Assembly (NCBI RefSeq): GCF_000785435.2
Contig: NZ_JTDB02000003.1
Span: 62,001 to 126,000, forward strand
DNA: 64,000 bases
Reading direction: 5' to 3'
Source of the DNA: Paraburkholderia sacchari
GTDB taxonomy: Bacteria > Pseudomonadota > Gammaproteobacteria > Burkholderiales > Burkholderiaceae
The notes under the pieces were generated by a model, which worked only from the letters and a program-made list of their open reading frames with translations, made no database searches and had not been told where the DNA came from. A program made the position numbers and the translations under genes. Shown here piece after piece: positions 35,483 through 45,169 of this stretch (position 1 is its first letter; the number at the start of each line of letters is the position of its first letter).

Positions 35483-37924
35483 GTGAGCAACCTCAATATT
35501 CGCAAGGTGGCCGTGCTCGGCGCCGGCGTGATGGGCGCGCAGATCGCCGCGCACCTGATCAACGCGCGCGTGCCCGTGCTGCTGTTCGATCTGCCCGCGA
35601 AAGAAGGCCCGAAGAACGCCATCGCGCTCAAGGCGATCGAAACGCTCAAGAAGCTCTCGCCCGCGCCGTTCGGCGTGAAGGACGACGCGCAATACATCAC
35701 GCCTGCGAACTACGAAGACGACATCGCCAAACTCGCGCAATGCGACGTGGTGATCGAGGCGATCGCCGAGCGCATGGACTGGAAGCACGACCTCTACAAG
35801 AAGGTCGCGCCGCATATCGGCCCGAACGCGATCTTCGCGACCAACACCTCGGGCCTGTCGATCACGGAATTGTCCGAAGGCTTCGACGATAACCTCAAGG
35901 CGCGCTTTTGCGGCGTGCACTTCTTCAATCCGCCGCGCTACATGCACCTCGTCGAGCTGATCCCGACGACGCATACCAAGCCTGAAATCCTCGATCAGCT
36001 CGAATCGTTCCTCACGAGCGTGGTGGGCAAGGGCGCGGTGCGCGCGAAGGATACGCCGAACTTCATCGCGAACCGCGTGGGCGTGTTCTCGATCCTCGCG
36101 GTGATCGCCGAGGCGAAGAAGTTCGGCCTGCGCTTCGACGAAGTCGACGACCTCACTGGCGCACGCCTTGGCCGCGCGAAGTCGGCAACGTTCCGGACTG
36201 CTGACGTTGTCGGCCTCGACACCATGCAGCACGTCATCAGGACGATGCAGGACAACCTCAAGGATGATCCGTTCTTCCCTGTGTACGAAACGCCGGCCGT
36301 GCTCGCGGGTCTCGTTGCGAAGGGCGCGCTCGGCCAGAAGACCGGCGGCGGCTTCTATCGCAAGGAAGGCAAGACGATCAAGGTGCTCGACGCCAGCACG
36401 GGCGAGTACGTCGACGGCGGCGGCAAGGCCGACGAACTGGTGGGCCGCATCCTCAAGCGGCCGCCCGCCGAACGCCTGAAGCTGCTGCGCGAAACGCAGC
36501 ATCCACAGGCGCAGTTCCTGTGGTCGATTTTCCGCGACGTGTTCCATTACATCGGCGTGCATCTGGCGTCGATCGCCGACAACGCGCGCGACGTCGATCT
36601 CGCGATCCGCTGGGGCTTCGGCTGGAACGAAGGTCCGTTCGAGGGCTGGCAGGCCGCGGGCTGGAAGCAGGTGGCCGAGTGGGTGAGGGAAGACATCGAC
36701 GCAGGCAAGGCGCTCTCGAATGCGCCGCTGCCCGCCTGGGTGTTCGATGGCCCGGTGGCCGCGAACGGCGGCGTGCATGGCGCGGAAGGTTCGTGGTCGG
36801 CGGCTGAGGCGCGCTTCGTGCCGCGCTCGAACTTGCCGGTGTACGAGCGCCAGGTGTTCCGCGCGGCGCTCGTTGGCGAAACCAGTGCACGCGATCCGAA
36901 GACCTTCGGCAAGACGCTGTTCGAGAACGAGCATCTGCGCGCGTGGGTTGACGAGCGCGCCGGCGAGGACGACGTCGTGATCGTCTCGTACAAGAGCAAG
37001 ATGAACACCATGGGTCCGGGCGTGCTCGACTCGCTCGTGAAGGCCATCGACATCGCCGAAGATGGCTACAAGGGCGTCGTGATCTGGCAGCCGACGTCGC
37101 TGAAGCTCGGCACGCCGGGCGGCCCGTTTTCGGCGGGCGCGAACCTCGAAGAAGCCATGCCTGCGTTCATGATGGGCGGCGCCAAGGGCATCGAGCCGTT
37201 CGTGAAGAAGTTCCAGGACACCATGCTGCGCGTGAAGTACGCCAACGTGCCGGTGGTGGCTGCCGTGTCGGGCATCGCGCTCGGCGGCGGCTGCGAAATC
37301 ATGCTGCACAGCGCGAAGCGCGTCGCGCACATCGAGAGCTATGTCGGCCTCGTGGAAGTGGGCGTGGGTCTCGTGCCGGCGGGCGGCGGCCTCAAGGAAG
37401 CGGCGCTGCGTGCTGCCGATGCCGCGCAAGCGGTTGGCGCAGCGCCCAGCGATCTGCTCAAGTTCCTGCAGAAGTCGTTCGAGAACGCGGCAATGGCCAA
37501 GGTCTCGGGCTCGGCGCTCGAAGCGCGCGCGATGGGTTATCTGAAGCCTTCGGACACCATCGTCTTCAACGTGTTCGAACTGCTCGACACGGCGAAGAAG
37601 GAGGCGCGTGCATTGAGCGCGGCCGGCTGGCGTCCGCCGCTGCGCGCGACGCAGATTCCGGTCGCGGGCCGCTCGGCGATCTCGACCATCAAGGCGTCGC
37701 TCGTGAACATGCGCGATGGCCGTTTCATCAGCGACCACGATTTCCTGATCGCGGGCCGCATCGCGGAAGCGGTGTGCGGCGGCGATGTCGAAGCGGGCAG
37801 CCTCGTCGACGAAGCCTGGCTGCTCACGCTCGAGCGCCGCGCCTTTGTCGACTTGCTCGGCACGCAAAAGACGCAGGAACGCATCATGGGCATGCTGCAA
37901 ACCGGCAAGCCGGTGCGCAACTAA
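35483..37924 (+). CDS. Bifunctional 3-hydroxyacyl-CoA dehydrogenase / enoyl-CoA hydratase
   Basis: An 813-residue multifunctional beta-oxidation enzyme. The N-terminal half is the NAD-dependent 3-hydroxyacyl-CoA dehydrogenase (VAVLGAGVMGAQIAAHL at residues 8-24; HFFNPPRYMHLVELIP). The C-terminal third is a crotonase-fold hydratase (GGPFSAGANLEEAM oxyanion loop; VEVGVGLVPAGGG with the catalytic glutamate). This order is the reverse of E. coli FadB and matches FadN-like proteins. The start is GTG with TGGAGGAACA before it; the longer ATG frame upstream has no similarity. Thiolase follows after 39 bp. Confidence 0.94.
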   Translation: MSNLNIRKVAVLGAGVMGAQIAAHLINARVPVLLFDLPAKEGPKNAIALKAIETLKKLSPAPFGVKDDAQYITPANYEDDIAKLAQCDVVIEAIAERMDWKHDLYKKVAPHIGPNAIFATNTSGLSITELSEGFDDNLKARFCGVHFFNPPRYMHLVELIPTTHTKPEILDQLESFLTSVVGKGAVRAKDTPNFIANRVGVFSILAVIAEAKKFGLRFDEVDDLTGARLGRAKSATFRTADVVGLDTMQHVIRTMQDNLKDDPFFPVYETPAVLAGLVAKGALGQKTGGGFYRKEGKTIKVLDASTGEYVDGGGKADELVGRILKRPPAERLKLLRETQHPQAQFLWSIFRDVFHYIGVHLASIADNARDVDLAIRWGFGWNEGPFEGWQAAGWKQVAEWVREDIDAGKALSNAPLPAWVFDGPVAANGGVHGAEGSWSAAEARFVPRSNLPVYERQVFRAALVGETSARDPKTFGKTLFENEHLRAWVDERAGEDDVVIVSYKSKMNTMGPGVLDSLVKAIDIAEDGYKGVVIWQPTSLKLGTPGGPFSAGANLEEAMPAFMMGGAKGIEPFVKKFQDTMLRVKYANVPVVAAVSGIALGGGCEIMLHSAKRVAHIESYVGLVEVGVGLVPAGGGLKEAALRAADAAQAVGAAPSDLLKFLQKSFENAAMAKVSGSALEARAMGYLKPSDTIVFNVFELLDTAKKEARALSAAGWRPPLRATQIPVAGRSAISTIKASLVNMRDGRFISDHDFLIAGRIAEAVCGGDVEAGSLVDEAWLLTLERRAFVDLLGTQKTQERIMGMLQTGKPVRN

Positions 37925-37963
37925 AACGGCACGACGTACGCATATAACGGACTGGAGTAAGAG

Positions 37964-39163
37964 ATGAGCAAACAGTTGCAGGACGCCTACATCGTCGCCG
38001 CGAGCCGCACGCCCATCGGAAAGGCGCCGCGCGGCGCGTTCAGGAACACCCGCCCCGACGAGTTGCTGGTGCACGCAATCAAGTCGGCGGTGGCGCAGGT
38101 GCCGGGACTCGACACCAAGGTGATCGAAGACGCCATCATCGGTTGCGCGATTCCCGAGGCGGAGCAGGGCTTGAACGTGGCGCGCATTGGCGCGCTGCTC
38201 GCGGGGCTGCCGCAGAGCGTGGGCGGCGTGACCGTCAACCGCTTTTGCGCCTCGGGCCTCACGGCGCTCGCGATGGCCGCGGACCGCATCCGCGTGGGCG
38301 AAGCCGACGCGATGATCGCGGGCGGCTGCGAGTCGATGAGCATGGTGCCGATGATGGGCAACAAGCCGTCGCTCTCGCCGCACATCTTCGACCGCAATGA
38401 GGACATCGGCATTGCTTACGGCATGGGTTTGACCGCCGAGAAGGTCGCGGAGCGCTGGAAGGTGAGCCGCGAGGCGCAGGACGCGTTCTCGGTGGAGTCG
38501 CACCGCCGCGCGCTAGCCGCGCAACAGGCGGGCGAGTTCAAGGACGAGATCGCGCCGTACACGATCGTCGAGCGATTTCCGGATCTCGCCACGGGCGAAG
38601 TGAAGGTGAAGGAGCGTTTGATCGAGCTCGACGAAGGCCCGCGCGCGGAGACCTCGCTCGAAGGCCTCGCGAAGCTGCGTCCGGTGTTCGCGAACAAGGG
38701 CTCGGTCACGGCGGGCAACAGCTCGCAGACTTCGGATGGCGCGGGCGCGCTGATCGTCGTCTCCGAGAAGATGCTCAAGCAGTTCAACCTCACGCCGCTC
38801 GCGCGCTTCGTGAGCTTCGCGGTGCGCGGCGTGCCGCCCGAGATCATGGGCATCGGCCCGAAGGAAGCGATTCCGGCGGCGCTGAAGGCAGCCGGGCTCA
38901 AGCAGGACGATCTCGACTGGATCGAGCTCAACGAGGCGTTTGCCGCGCAGTCGCTGGCGGTGATCCAGGACCTCGGCCTCGATCCTTCGAAGATCAACCC
39001 GCTCGGCGGCGCGATCGCGCTCGGCCACCCGCTCGGAGCGACAGGCGCGATCCGCGCTTCGACGGTCGTGCACGGGCTGCGCCGCCGCAACTACAAGTAC
39101 GGCATGGTGACGATGTGCGTCGGCACCGGCATGGGCGCGGCGGGCATCATCGAGCGGCTGTAA
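37964..39163 (+). CDS. Acetyl-CoA C-acyltransferase (3-ketoacyl-CoA thiolase)
   Basis: Thiolase that cleaves 3-ketoacyl-CoA to acetyl-CoA and a shortened acyl-CoA. The 399 residues have the acyl-accepting cysteine C95 in NRFCASGL, the catalytic H355 in ALGHPLGATG and the proton-shuttling C385 in CVGTGMGAAG. A Shine-Dalgarno TGGAGTAAGAG precedes the ATG. Together with the preceding bifunctional protein it forms a full FadBA/FadNA-type set. Confidence 0.96.
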   Translation: MSKQLQDAYIVAASRTPIGKAPRGAFRNTRPDELLVHAIKSAVAQVPGLDTKVIEDAIIGCAIPEAEQGLNVARIGALLAGLPQSVGGVTVNRFCASGLTALAMAADRIRVGEADAMIAGGCESMSMVPMMGNKPSLSPHIFDRNEDIGIAYGMGLTAEKVAERWKVSREAQDAFSVESHRRALAAQQAGEFKDEIAPYTIVERFPDLATGEVKVKERLIELDEGPRAETSLEGLAKLRPVFANKGSVTAGNSSQTSDGAGALIVVSEKMLKQFNLTPLARFVSFAVRGVPPEIMGIGPKEAIPAALKAAGLKQDDLDWIELNEAFAAQSLAVIQDLGLDPSKINPLGGAIALGHPLGATGAIRASTVVHGLRRRNYKYGMVTMCVGTGMGAAGIIERL

Positions 39164-39279
39164 GCACATCACTCCGCGAGTGCATGGGCGCTATCGACAC
39201 GGTTCGCGGGCTTCACGGCCCGCGGGCCGTTTTTCGTATCGGGCTCGCCACGACGTCGAGCCCGGCAGGAGACAACTAC

Positions 39280-40050
39280 ATGAGCAACGAAATCCTGATC
39301 GCACGCGAAAACGGCGTGCTGACGATCACCATCAACCGGCCCGAGCGCAAGAACGCGCTGACGCCCGCGATGTACCAGGCGATGGCCGACGAGCTGGCTG
39401 CGGCGCAGGATGACGCCGCCGTGCGCGTCGTGCTGATGCGCGGTCACGCCGAAATTTTCACGGCGGGCAACGATATCGAGGATTTCCTGAAGTCGCCGCC
39501 CACCCTCACCGATTCGCCCGTGGGCCACTTCCTGAAAGCCATCGCGGTTTTCGAAAAGCCGCTCGTGGCGGCCGTGGCGGGGGCGGCCATCGGCGTGGGC
39601 ACGACGTTGCTGCTGCACTGTGACATGGTCTATGCCGCCGATACCGCGCGCTTCGCCATGCCGTTCGCGCAACTCGGGCTGTGCCCCGAGGCGGCTTCGT
39701 CGCTGTTGCTGCCACGCGTGGCCGGCTATCAGGGCGCGGCGGAAAAGCTGCTGCTCGGCGATGCCTTCGATGCAGCCGAGGCGCACCGCATGGGTTTCGT
39801 GAATCGCGTGCTGCCCGCCGCCGAGCTCGATGCATTCGTGGCCGCGCAACTGGCGAAGCTCGTCGCGCTGCCCGCTTCGTCGCTGCGCGTGACCAAGGCG
39901 CTCATGAAGCGCGCGAGCGCGCATGAGGTTGCGACGCAGATGGAAGAGGAGGGCGGGCACTTCCGCACGATGCTGGTCGCGCCTGAAGCGCGCGAGGCGT
40001 TCACGGCTTTTCTGCAAAAGCGCAAGCCCGATTTCCGGCAGTTCGACTGA
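39280..40050 (+). CDS. Enoyl-CoA hydratase/isomerase family protein
   Basis: A 256-residue crotonase-fold protein. The family pattern is clear: ITINRPERKNALT, the oxyanion loop IFTAGNDIEDF, and FAMPFAQLGLCPEAASSLLLPRVAG. In the last, the glutamate matches the single acid of isomerase-like members rather than the two glutamates of classical hydratases, so exact chemistry (hydratase or isomerase) is open. The ATG at 39280 follows GCAGGAGACAAC; the longer open frame overlaps the thiolase and is not used. Fourth structural gene of the beta-oxidation run. Confidence 0.92.
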   Translation: MSNEILIARENGVLTITINRPERKNALTPAMYQAMADELAAAQDDAAVRVVLMRGHAEIFTAGNDIEDFLKSPPTLTDSPVGHFLKAIAVFEKPLVAAVAGAAIGVGTTLLLHCDMVYAADTARFAMPFAQLGLCPEAASSLLLPRVAGYQGAAEKLLLGDAFDAAEAHRMGFVNRVLPAAELDAFVAAQLAKLVALPASSLRVTKALMKRASAHEVATQMEEEGGHFRTMLVAPEAREAFTAFLQKRKPDFRQFD

Positions 40051-40070
40051 GCGATTGGGCGACTGAAACC

Positions 40071-40088
40071 ACGCGCTTCGGCGCGCGT
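40071..40088. terminator. UUCG-capped hairpin between convergent hydratase and fdhD
   Basis: ACGCGC-TTCG-GCGCGCGT forms a short, very stable stem with a TTCG tetraloop between the convergent genes. There is no T run, so intrinsic termination is uncertain. Confidence 0.4.
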
Positions 40089-40119
40089 CGTTCGAGCGGT
40101 TAAGAGGGGGTTAACTAGC

Positions 40120-41073
40120 TCAATTGGCGCCCGGCACGGCATTCTGCGCCGTGTCGTAATCGACATAGCCGGACTCGCGGCAGAAGCTCACGAGCCGCAA
40201 TCCGGCGCGCTTCGCGATGGCGATGGCGAGCGTCGAGGGCGCCGAGATGGTCGCCACCATCGGGATGCCTACGCGCGCGGCCTTGCGCACCAGCTCGTAG
40301 CTCGCCCGGCTGGAGAGGAACACGAAGCCTTGCTGCGTGTCGGCGCGCTCGATCACCAGTTGGCCTATGAGCTTGTCGAGCGCGTTGTGGCGGCCCACGT
40401 CTTCGAACGCGCGCAAGATTGCACCGTTCGCATCGCACCATGCGGCCGCGTGCAGCCCGCCCGTGAGTTTCGTGAGGGCCTGATGTTGCGGCAGTTCGCG
40501 GGCGGCGCGCGCGATGGCGTCCGGCGCAAGGCGCGTGAGAAAGCCCGTATCGGGCACGATTTCGGGCTCGAGGTCGAGCAAATCGATGCTCTCGATGCCG
40601 CACACGCCGCAGCCGCTACGCCCGGCGAGGGCCCGGCGCTTCTCCTTCAACTCGACGAACGCTTGCTGCACGACCGTGAGATGGACCTCGGCGTGCGGCA
40701 GCGCGTCCGAATCCGGCTTGGCATACCAGAAGACTTCGATGTCCTGGATATCGGCGTTGCGCGCGACGATGCCTTCCGAGATGGCGAAACCAACCGCGAA
40801 CGCTTCGAGATCGCGCGGCGTGCACATCATGACCGCGTGCGAGATGCCGTTGAAGACGAGCGCGACGGGCCATTCCTGGCCCACGTGATCGGTGAGCGTC
40901 TCCACCGCGCCGCCGCGATGCCGGTGCACGCGCAGCTCGATGGCGCCGGGCTGGCCTTCGGTTGCCAGCGGGTTTGGCGCGGCGTTTGGCGTGGCTTGGG
41001 GGGCGGCATTGGGGGCGTTGCTGGGGGCGGCGTCTGGCGCGGCGGGCAAATGAGGGTTCGGTCGGGAATTCAA
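40120..41073 (-). CDS. fdhD: Formate dehydrogenase sulfur-carrier protein FdhD
   Basis: Transfers sulfur from IscS to the molybdenum cofactor of formate dehydrogenases. The functional cysteines are in SGCGVCGIESIDLL, and the C-terminal family segments FEDVGRHNALDKLIG and LSSRASYELVRKAARVGIPMVA are intact. I choose a TTG start at 41073 (317 residues) because GGAG sits 8 nt upstream; ATGs at 41112 and 41133 lack such a site. The N-terminus is then a Pro/Ala/Asn-rich tract of six degenerate 4-residue repeats (40972-41043). No formate dehydrogenase gene is in the window. Confidence 0.93.
   Translation of the reverse strand: MNSRPNPHLPAAPDAAPSNAPNAAPQATPNAAPNPLATEGQPGAIELRVHRHRGGAVETLTDHVGQEWPVALVFNGISHAVMMCTPRDLEAFAVGFAISEGIVARNADIQDIEVFWYAKPDSDALPHAEVHLTVVQQAFVELKEKRRALAGRSGCGVCGIESIDLLDLEPEIVPDTGFLTRLAPDAIARAARELPQHQALTKLTGGLHAAAWCDANGAILRAFEDVGRHNALDKLIGQLVIERADTQQGFVFLSSRASYELVRKAARVGIPMVATISAPSTLAIAIAKRAGLRLVSFCRESGYVDYDTAQNAVPGAN
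40972..41043 (-). repeat. 12-bp degenerate tandem repeat (6 units) in the FdhD N-terminus
   Basis: 72 bp coding AAPD-AAPS-NAPN-AAPQ-ATPN-AAPN, a period of four residues. The units have drifted but the 12-bp period is visible on the DNA as recurring GGCG- and TTGG-containing blocks. Confidence 0.8.
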
Positions 41074-41257
41074 GCAGGGTGCTCCATCAAGGCCTGGTGC
41101 GTCGTCGTGCATTCTGGCGGGCCGCACGGGCATGCGCTTGACGCGGAAGGTTCTAAAATACCTCAAGCGGGCGCCTTTCGCTGCCGTCCGGCTGTTCGCC
41201 CAGTTTTTTACCCAGCCTTTGCCCGGACGGGCCCGCATCGTGAGAAGGAATAACGCC

Positions 41258-41752
41258 ATGGCCTTGACCGAAGCTCCGCTGCTGTTCCATTACGAGGTCG
41301 AATCGTCGGAAGATCTCACCTTCATCCCTATGTGCGTGCGCTTCAATCTGGACCGCTTCGGGCTGCGCATCTCGCTCGCGCAGTGGCAGCTGCTGCCCTA
41401 TGAAGACCGCCGCCTGCTCGCGCGCTTTCCCGTCGACGAGGACACCGAGATCGAGCCCAATTTCGATCACGCGCTCTTCGAGATGTTGCGCACGCATGCC
41501 AATGTCGAGCCCGAATGGTTCGCACCCGAGGAAGCGCCTGCCTGGCGGGACACCCAGACCGTGCCGGGCGGCATCGCGAATCAGGCGGCGCTCGCGAACC
41601 TGAGCGCGCCGGCTGTCGAGGACTGGGCCCGGCTCGCGCCGTTCCAGCGCTATGTGCTGACCAAGCTCGCGCGCAAGCCCGAGGCGAATCACGATTTCGT
41701 GCCGGCGATGCGGGAGTTCGGGCTGGCGGCGCCGGGGCAGGCGGCGTCGTGA
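41258..41752 (+). CDS. Nitrate reductase-associated protein (TIGR02664-like)
   Basis: A 164-residue soluble protein matching what I know of the small 'nitrate reductase associated' family, whose biochemical role is not established. Typical features are LLFHYEVESSEDLTFIPMCVRFNLDRFGLRISL at the N-terminus and FQRYVLTKLARKPEANHDFVPAMREFGL at the C-terminus. The ATG at 41258 has GAGAAGGAAT upstream. It is divergent from fdhD, fitting a link with molybdoenzymes. The coding end is followed by a 12-bp repeat that carries two further in-frame TGA codons. Confidence 0.8.
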   Translation: MALTEAPLLFHYEVESSEDLTFIPMCVRFNLDRFGLRISLAQWQLLPYEDRRLLARFPVDEDTEIEPNFDHALFEMLRTHANVEPEWFAPEEAPAWRDTQTVPGGIANQAALANLSAPAVEDWARLAPFQRYVLTKLARKPEANHDFVPAMREFGLAAPGQAAS

Positions 41753-41763
41753 GCCGCCGCACA

Positions 41764-41791
41764 AGCCACCCCATGAGCCACCCCATGAGCC
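41764..41791 (+). repeat. 12-bp tandem repeat with in-frame stops after the nitrate reductase-associated gene
   Basis: AGCCACCCCATG occurs twice in a row, plus AGCC. In the frame of the upstream gene it reads GCC-ACC-CCA-TGA twice, placing TGA at 41774-41776 and 41786-41788 behind the true stop at 41750-41752. Confidence 0.93.
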
Positions 41792-41953
41792 GCGCGTCTC
41801 GCCCTCACGCGTTTTCCTAAAGGTCTTGCCGTATTTTGCCGTTATCTGGTATGGCGCATTCGCGCTGGCGCAGATGCGCGCCGGCCGGTTGCGCGCAGAT
41901 CGTAAGCAGTCTTTCCGTGCCCGCCGCACGGGGGCGAACGGCGTTCGGCATTC

Positions 41954-44900
41954 ATGAATCTTCATTACTCGAAGCGGCACCTCATCAACCTGCTGGTCGT
42001 TGCCGCCGCCGTGGGCGCGAACGCTTTCGTGGCGTGGGCGCAGATCGGCGCGCAGCGCGAGATCAACGAGCGGGCGGTGCAGGCTGCGCGCGTGCGGCAG
42101 GATCTGGATCGTTTTCGCAATGCGCTTGACAGCGGGCTTGCAGTACTTGGCCGCATCGAGGCTGGCGGCGTGACGGAGTCTCCCGGCGAGCGCGAAGCCC
42201 GCGCCGTCGCGCTTCGCGATACGGCGCAGACATTGCGCGACGAGCTGGCCGGGGATCCCGCGCAGGCTCGGCGTTTCGACGACATGGAGGGGCAAGCCGC
42301 GCGGCTTGCCCGCGAGATCGACGAAACGCTTTCGCGCGCACAGGCGCGGCTCGCCGATGCCCGCGTGCAGGGCAGCGCGCAGCAAGCCATGGCGGCCGCA
42401 GCGCAACCGGGCGACGCGAAAGCCGCCGATGCCGCGCTGACGAAAGTCGCGTCCTGGATCGCCAGCGAATACATTCGGCTCGATGCGCGCGCCGACCGCG
42501 TCGACGCCACGCTCTCGGCCTTGCAGGGCGACCAGGATCGCGCGCTCGCCGGCGTGTTCGCCGAGTCGTCGAGCATGGGCCGCCGCGCGTCGATCCTGCT
42601 GATCGTGACGATGCTCTCGGGCGCCGCGCTGCTGTTTTATACCTTCGGCGCACGCGAGAACGCCGCGCGCGAAAGGCTGCGCGCGCTTGCAGGCACGCAG
42701 GCGCGCAACGAGCGCGTCCATGGCCTGTTCGACGCCCATCCGGTGCCGATGTACGTATTCGACCGCGCAACGCTGCGCTTTCTCGCGGTCAACGCGGCGG
42801 CGATCCAGCAATACGGCTATAGCGAGGAGGAATTCCTCGCGATGACGATCCGCGATATCCGCCCCGCCGACGACGTGGCGCGGCTCGAGCAGCATCTCGC
42901 GCGCTCGGACATGCTTACGCAGAACGTGCGCATGGTGGCGGGCATCTGGCGTCATATGCGCCGCGACGGCTCGCTGATCAGCGCCGATATCTCGCACCAT
43001 TCGCTGGTCTTCGAGGGCCGTGAGGCGGTATTCGTGCTTGCAGACGATGTGACCGAGCAGATCAAGGCCGAGGTCGAGGCGCAGCGCTCCAACCAGATGC
43101 TCGAGACGGTGATCGACAACATCCCGCAGCGGATCTTCTGGAAGGACGCGCGATCGCGCTACCTGGGTTGCAACATGGCCTTCGCGCGCGATGCTGGTCT
43201 GGCGTACCCCGAGCAGATCGTCGGCAAGACCGACGAGGATCTGCCGTGGTACGCCTACGTGAGAACCTTGCATGCACAGGACCGCGAAGTAATCGAGTCG
43301 GGCCTGCCGCGCGTCAATTTTGAGGAAGAGCTGACGTTCGGCGGCGTGCACCGCACCATACTGGCGAGCAAGCTGCCGTTGCTCGACGGCGCGGGCCGCG
43401 TGATGGGCGTGCTCGGCAGCTACTCGGACACCACCGAGAGCAAGCGCGCCGACCTCGCGCTGCGCCTGCAAAGCCGCGCGCTCGACGCCTGCGTGAACGC
43501 CATTCTGATCACCGCGCCGGGGCGGGACGGCAGCAACCTGATCGAATATGCGAATCCGGCGTTCCGCCGCATCACCGGCTACGATCCGGCCGAGGTGATA
43601 GGGCAGGACTGCCGCTTCCTGCAGCGCGACGACCGCGACCAGGAAGGGCTCATCGCCATGCGCCAGGCGTTGGTCTCGAACCGCGAAGTCAACACGGTGC
43701 TGCGCAACTACCGCAAGGACGGCGCGCTCTTCTGGAACCAGTTGCTGATCGCGCCGGTGCCCGACTTCGACGGGCGCATCACGCATCATATCGGCATCAT
43801 CAACGACGTGACCGAGCTGATCCGCTATCAGGAACAGCTCGAATACCAGGCGAATTACGACAGCCTCACGCAGCTGCCCAACCGCAACCTGCTGCGCGAC
43901 CGCCTGCAGCAGGCGCTCGTTTCGGCGCAGCGCCACCGGCGCGGCGTGGCCGTGGTGTTCATCGACCTGGACGGCTTCAAGAACGTCAACGACAGCCTCG
44001 GCCACAGCGTGGGCGACCGGCTGCTGGGCGTGGTGGCCGAACGGCTCACTCGCTGCACGCGCACGAGCGACACCGTCGCGCGCCACGGCGGCGACGAGTT
44101 CGTGATCGTGCTGACCGAGACCATCGACGAAAAAGTGCTGATCAGCTGGATGGAGCGTGCGCGCTCGATGATTTCGGAGCCCGTATGGATCGACGGCACC
44201 GAACTCTATGTGGGCTGCAGCATGGGCGCGAGCGTGTACCCGCAAGACGGCAACGACGCCGAGGCGCTGCTCAAGAAGGCCGACGTCGCCATGTACCGCG
44301 CGAAGGAACTGGGCCGCAACACGTTCCAGTTCTATCAGCCCGAGATGAACGCGAGCGCGGGCGCGCGCATGGACCTCGAGCGGCGCCTGCGCCGCGCGCT
44401 GCGCGACGGCGAGTTCTTGCTGCACTACCAGCCGCAGGTGGAGATCGAGGGCGGACGCATCGTGGGCATGGAGGCGCTGGTGCGCTGGCGCGATCCCGAG
44501 GCTGGGCTCGTGTCGCCCGCGCAGTTCATTCCCGTGGCCGAGGAAAGCGGCCTGATCGGCCCGCTGTCCGACTGGGTGCTGCGCGAGGCCTGCCGGCAGA
44601 ACCGGGCGTGGCAGGACGCGGGGCTGCCGCCGGTGCGCGTATCGGTGAACTTCTCGGCGAAGACGTTTCACCAGCGCGATATCACCGAACTCGTGAAGGG
44701 CGTGCTTCAGGAGACGGGGCTCGACCCGTGCTGGCTCGAAGTCGAGCTCACCGAAAGCACGCTGATGCGAAATACGGAAGAAGCCGTGTCGATGCTCAAT
44801 GCGCTGCACGAGGCTGGCGTGGGCATTGCCATCGACGATTTCGGCACCGGCTATTCGAGCCTGAGCTATCTGAAGCGGCTGCCGGTGGACCGGCTCAAGA

Positions 44901-45169
44901 TCGACCGCTCGTTCGTGGCCGACATCGGCAACAGCAGCGACGACGAGACCATTACGGCGGCCATCATCGCGCTCGCGCACGAGCTACGGTTGCAGGTAAT
45001 CGCGGAAGGCGTGGAGACGTCGCAACAGTTCGCGTTCCTGCGCGAGCGCGCGTGCGACGAACTGCAGGGATATTTCTTCGCGCCGCCGATGCCGGGAGAG
45101 GAAGCCGCGGCGCTGTTGAGCACGAGCGCGGCGTACGAGGAGGGCGCTGGCCTTGCGTGGCCCGCTTGA
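41954..45169 (+). CDS. Membrane PAS-PAS-LOV-like-GGDEF-EAL cyclic-di-GMP enzyme
   Basis: A 1071-residue signalling protein predicted to make and/or break cyclic-di-GMP. In order: TM1 (about 10-29), a periplasmic helical sensor region (30-205), TM2 (about 210-231), PAS1 (about 255-365), PAS2 (about 381-490), a third PAS (about 509-625) with a LOV-like GQDCRFLQ (C553), a GGDEF domain (intact GGDEF at 712-716 and I-site RTSD five residues before it) and an EAL domain (E840[26 protein letters not shown]). Both catalytic motifs look active. It is a lone gene; its stop lies inside an 11-bp tandem repeat. Confidence 0.95.
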   Translation: MNLHYSKRHLINLLVVAAAVGANAFVAWAQIGAQREINERAVQAARVRQDLDRFRNALDSGLAVLGRIEAGGVTESPGEREARAVALRDTAQTLRDELAGDPAQARRFDDMEGQAARLAREIDETLSRAQARLADARVQGSAQQAMAAAAQPGDAKAADAALTKVASWIASEYIRLDARADRVDATLSALQGDQDRALAGVFAESSSMGRRASILLIVTMLSGAALLFYTFGARENAARERLRALAGTQARNERVHGLFDAHPVPMYVFDRATLRFLAVNAAAIQQYGYSEEEFLAMTIRDIRPADDVARLEQHLARSDMLTQNVRMVAGIWRHMRRDGSLISADISHHSLVFEGREAVFVLADDVTEQIKAEVEAQRSNQMLETVIDNIPQRIFWKDARSRYLGCNMAFARDAGLAYPEQIVGKTDEDLPWYAYVRTLHAQDREVIESGLPRVNFEEELTFGGVHRTILASKLPLLDGAGRVMGVLGSYSDTTESKRADLALRLQSRALDACVNAILITAPGRDGSNLIEYANPAFRRITGYDPAEVIGQDCRFLQRDDRDQEGLIAMRQALVSNREVNTVLRNYRKDGALFWNQLLIAPVPDFDGRITHHIGIINDVTELIRYQEQLEYQANYDSLTQLPNRNLLRDRLQQALVSAQRHRRGVAVVFIDLDGFKNVNDSLGHSVGDRLLGVVAERLTRCTRTSDTVARHGGDEFVIVLTETIDEKVLISWMERARSMISEPVWIDGTELYVGCSMGASVYPQDGNDAEALLKKADVAMYRAKELGRNTFQFYQPEMNASAGARMDLERRLRRALRDGEFLLHYQPQVEIEGGRIVGMEALVRWRDPEAGLVSPAQFIPVAEESGLIGPLSDWVLREACRQNRAWQDAGLPPVRVSVNFSAKTFHQRDITELVKGVLQETGLDPCWLEVELTESTLMRNTEEAVSMLNALHEAGVGIAIDDFGTGYSSLSYLKRLPVDRLKIDRSFVADIGNSSDDETITAAIIALAHELRLQVIAEGVETSQQFAFLRERACDELQGYFFAPPMPGEEAAALLSTSAAYEEGAGLAWPA

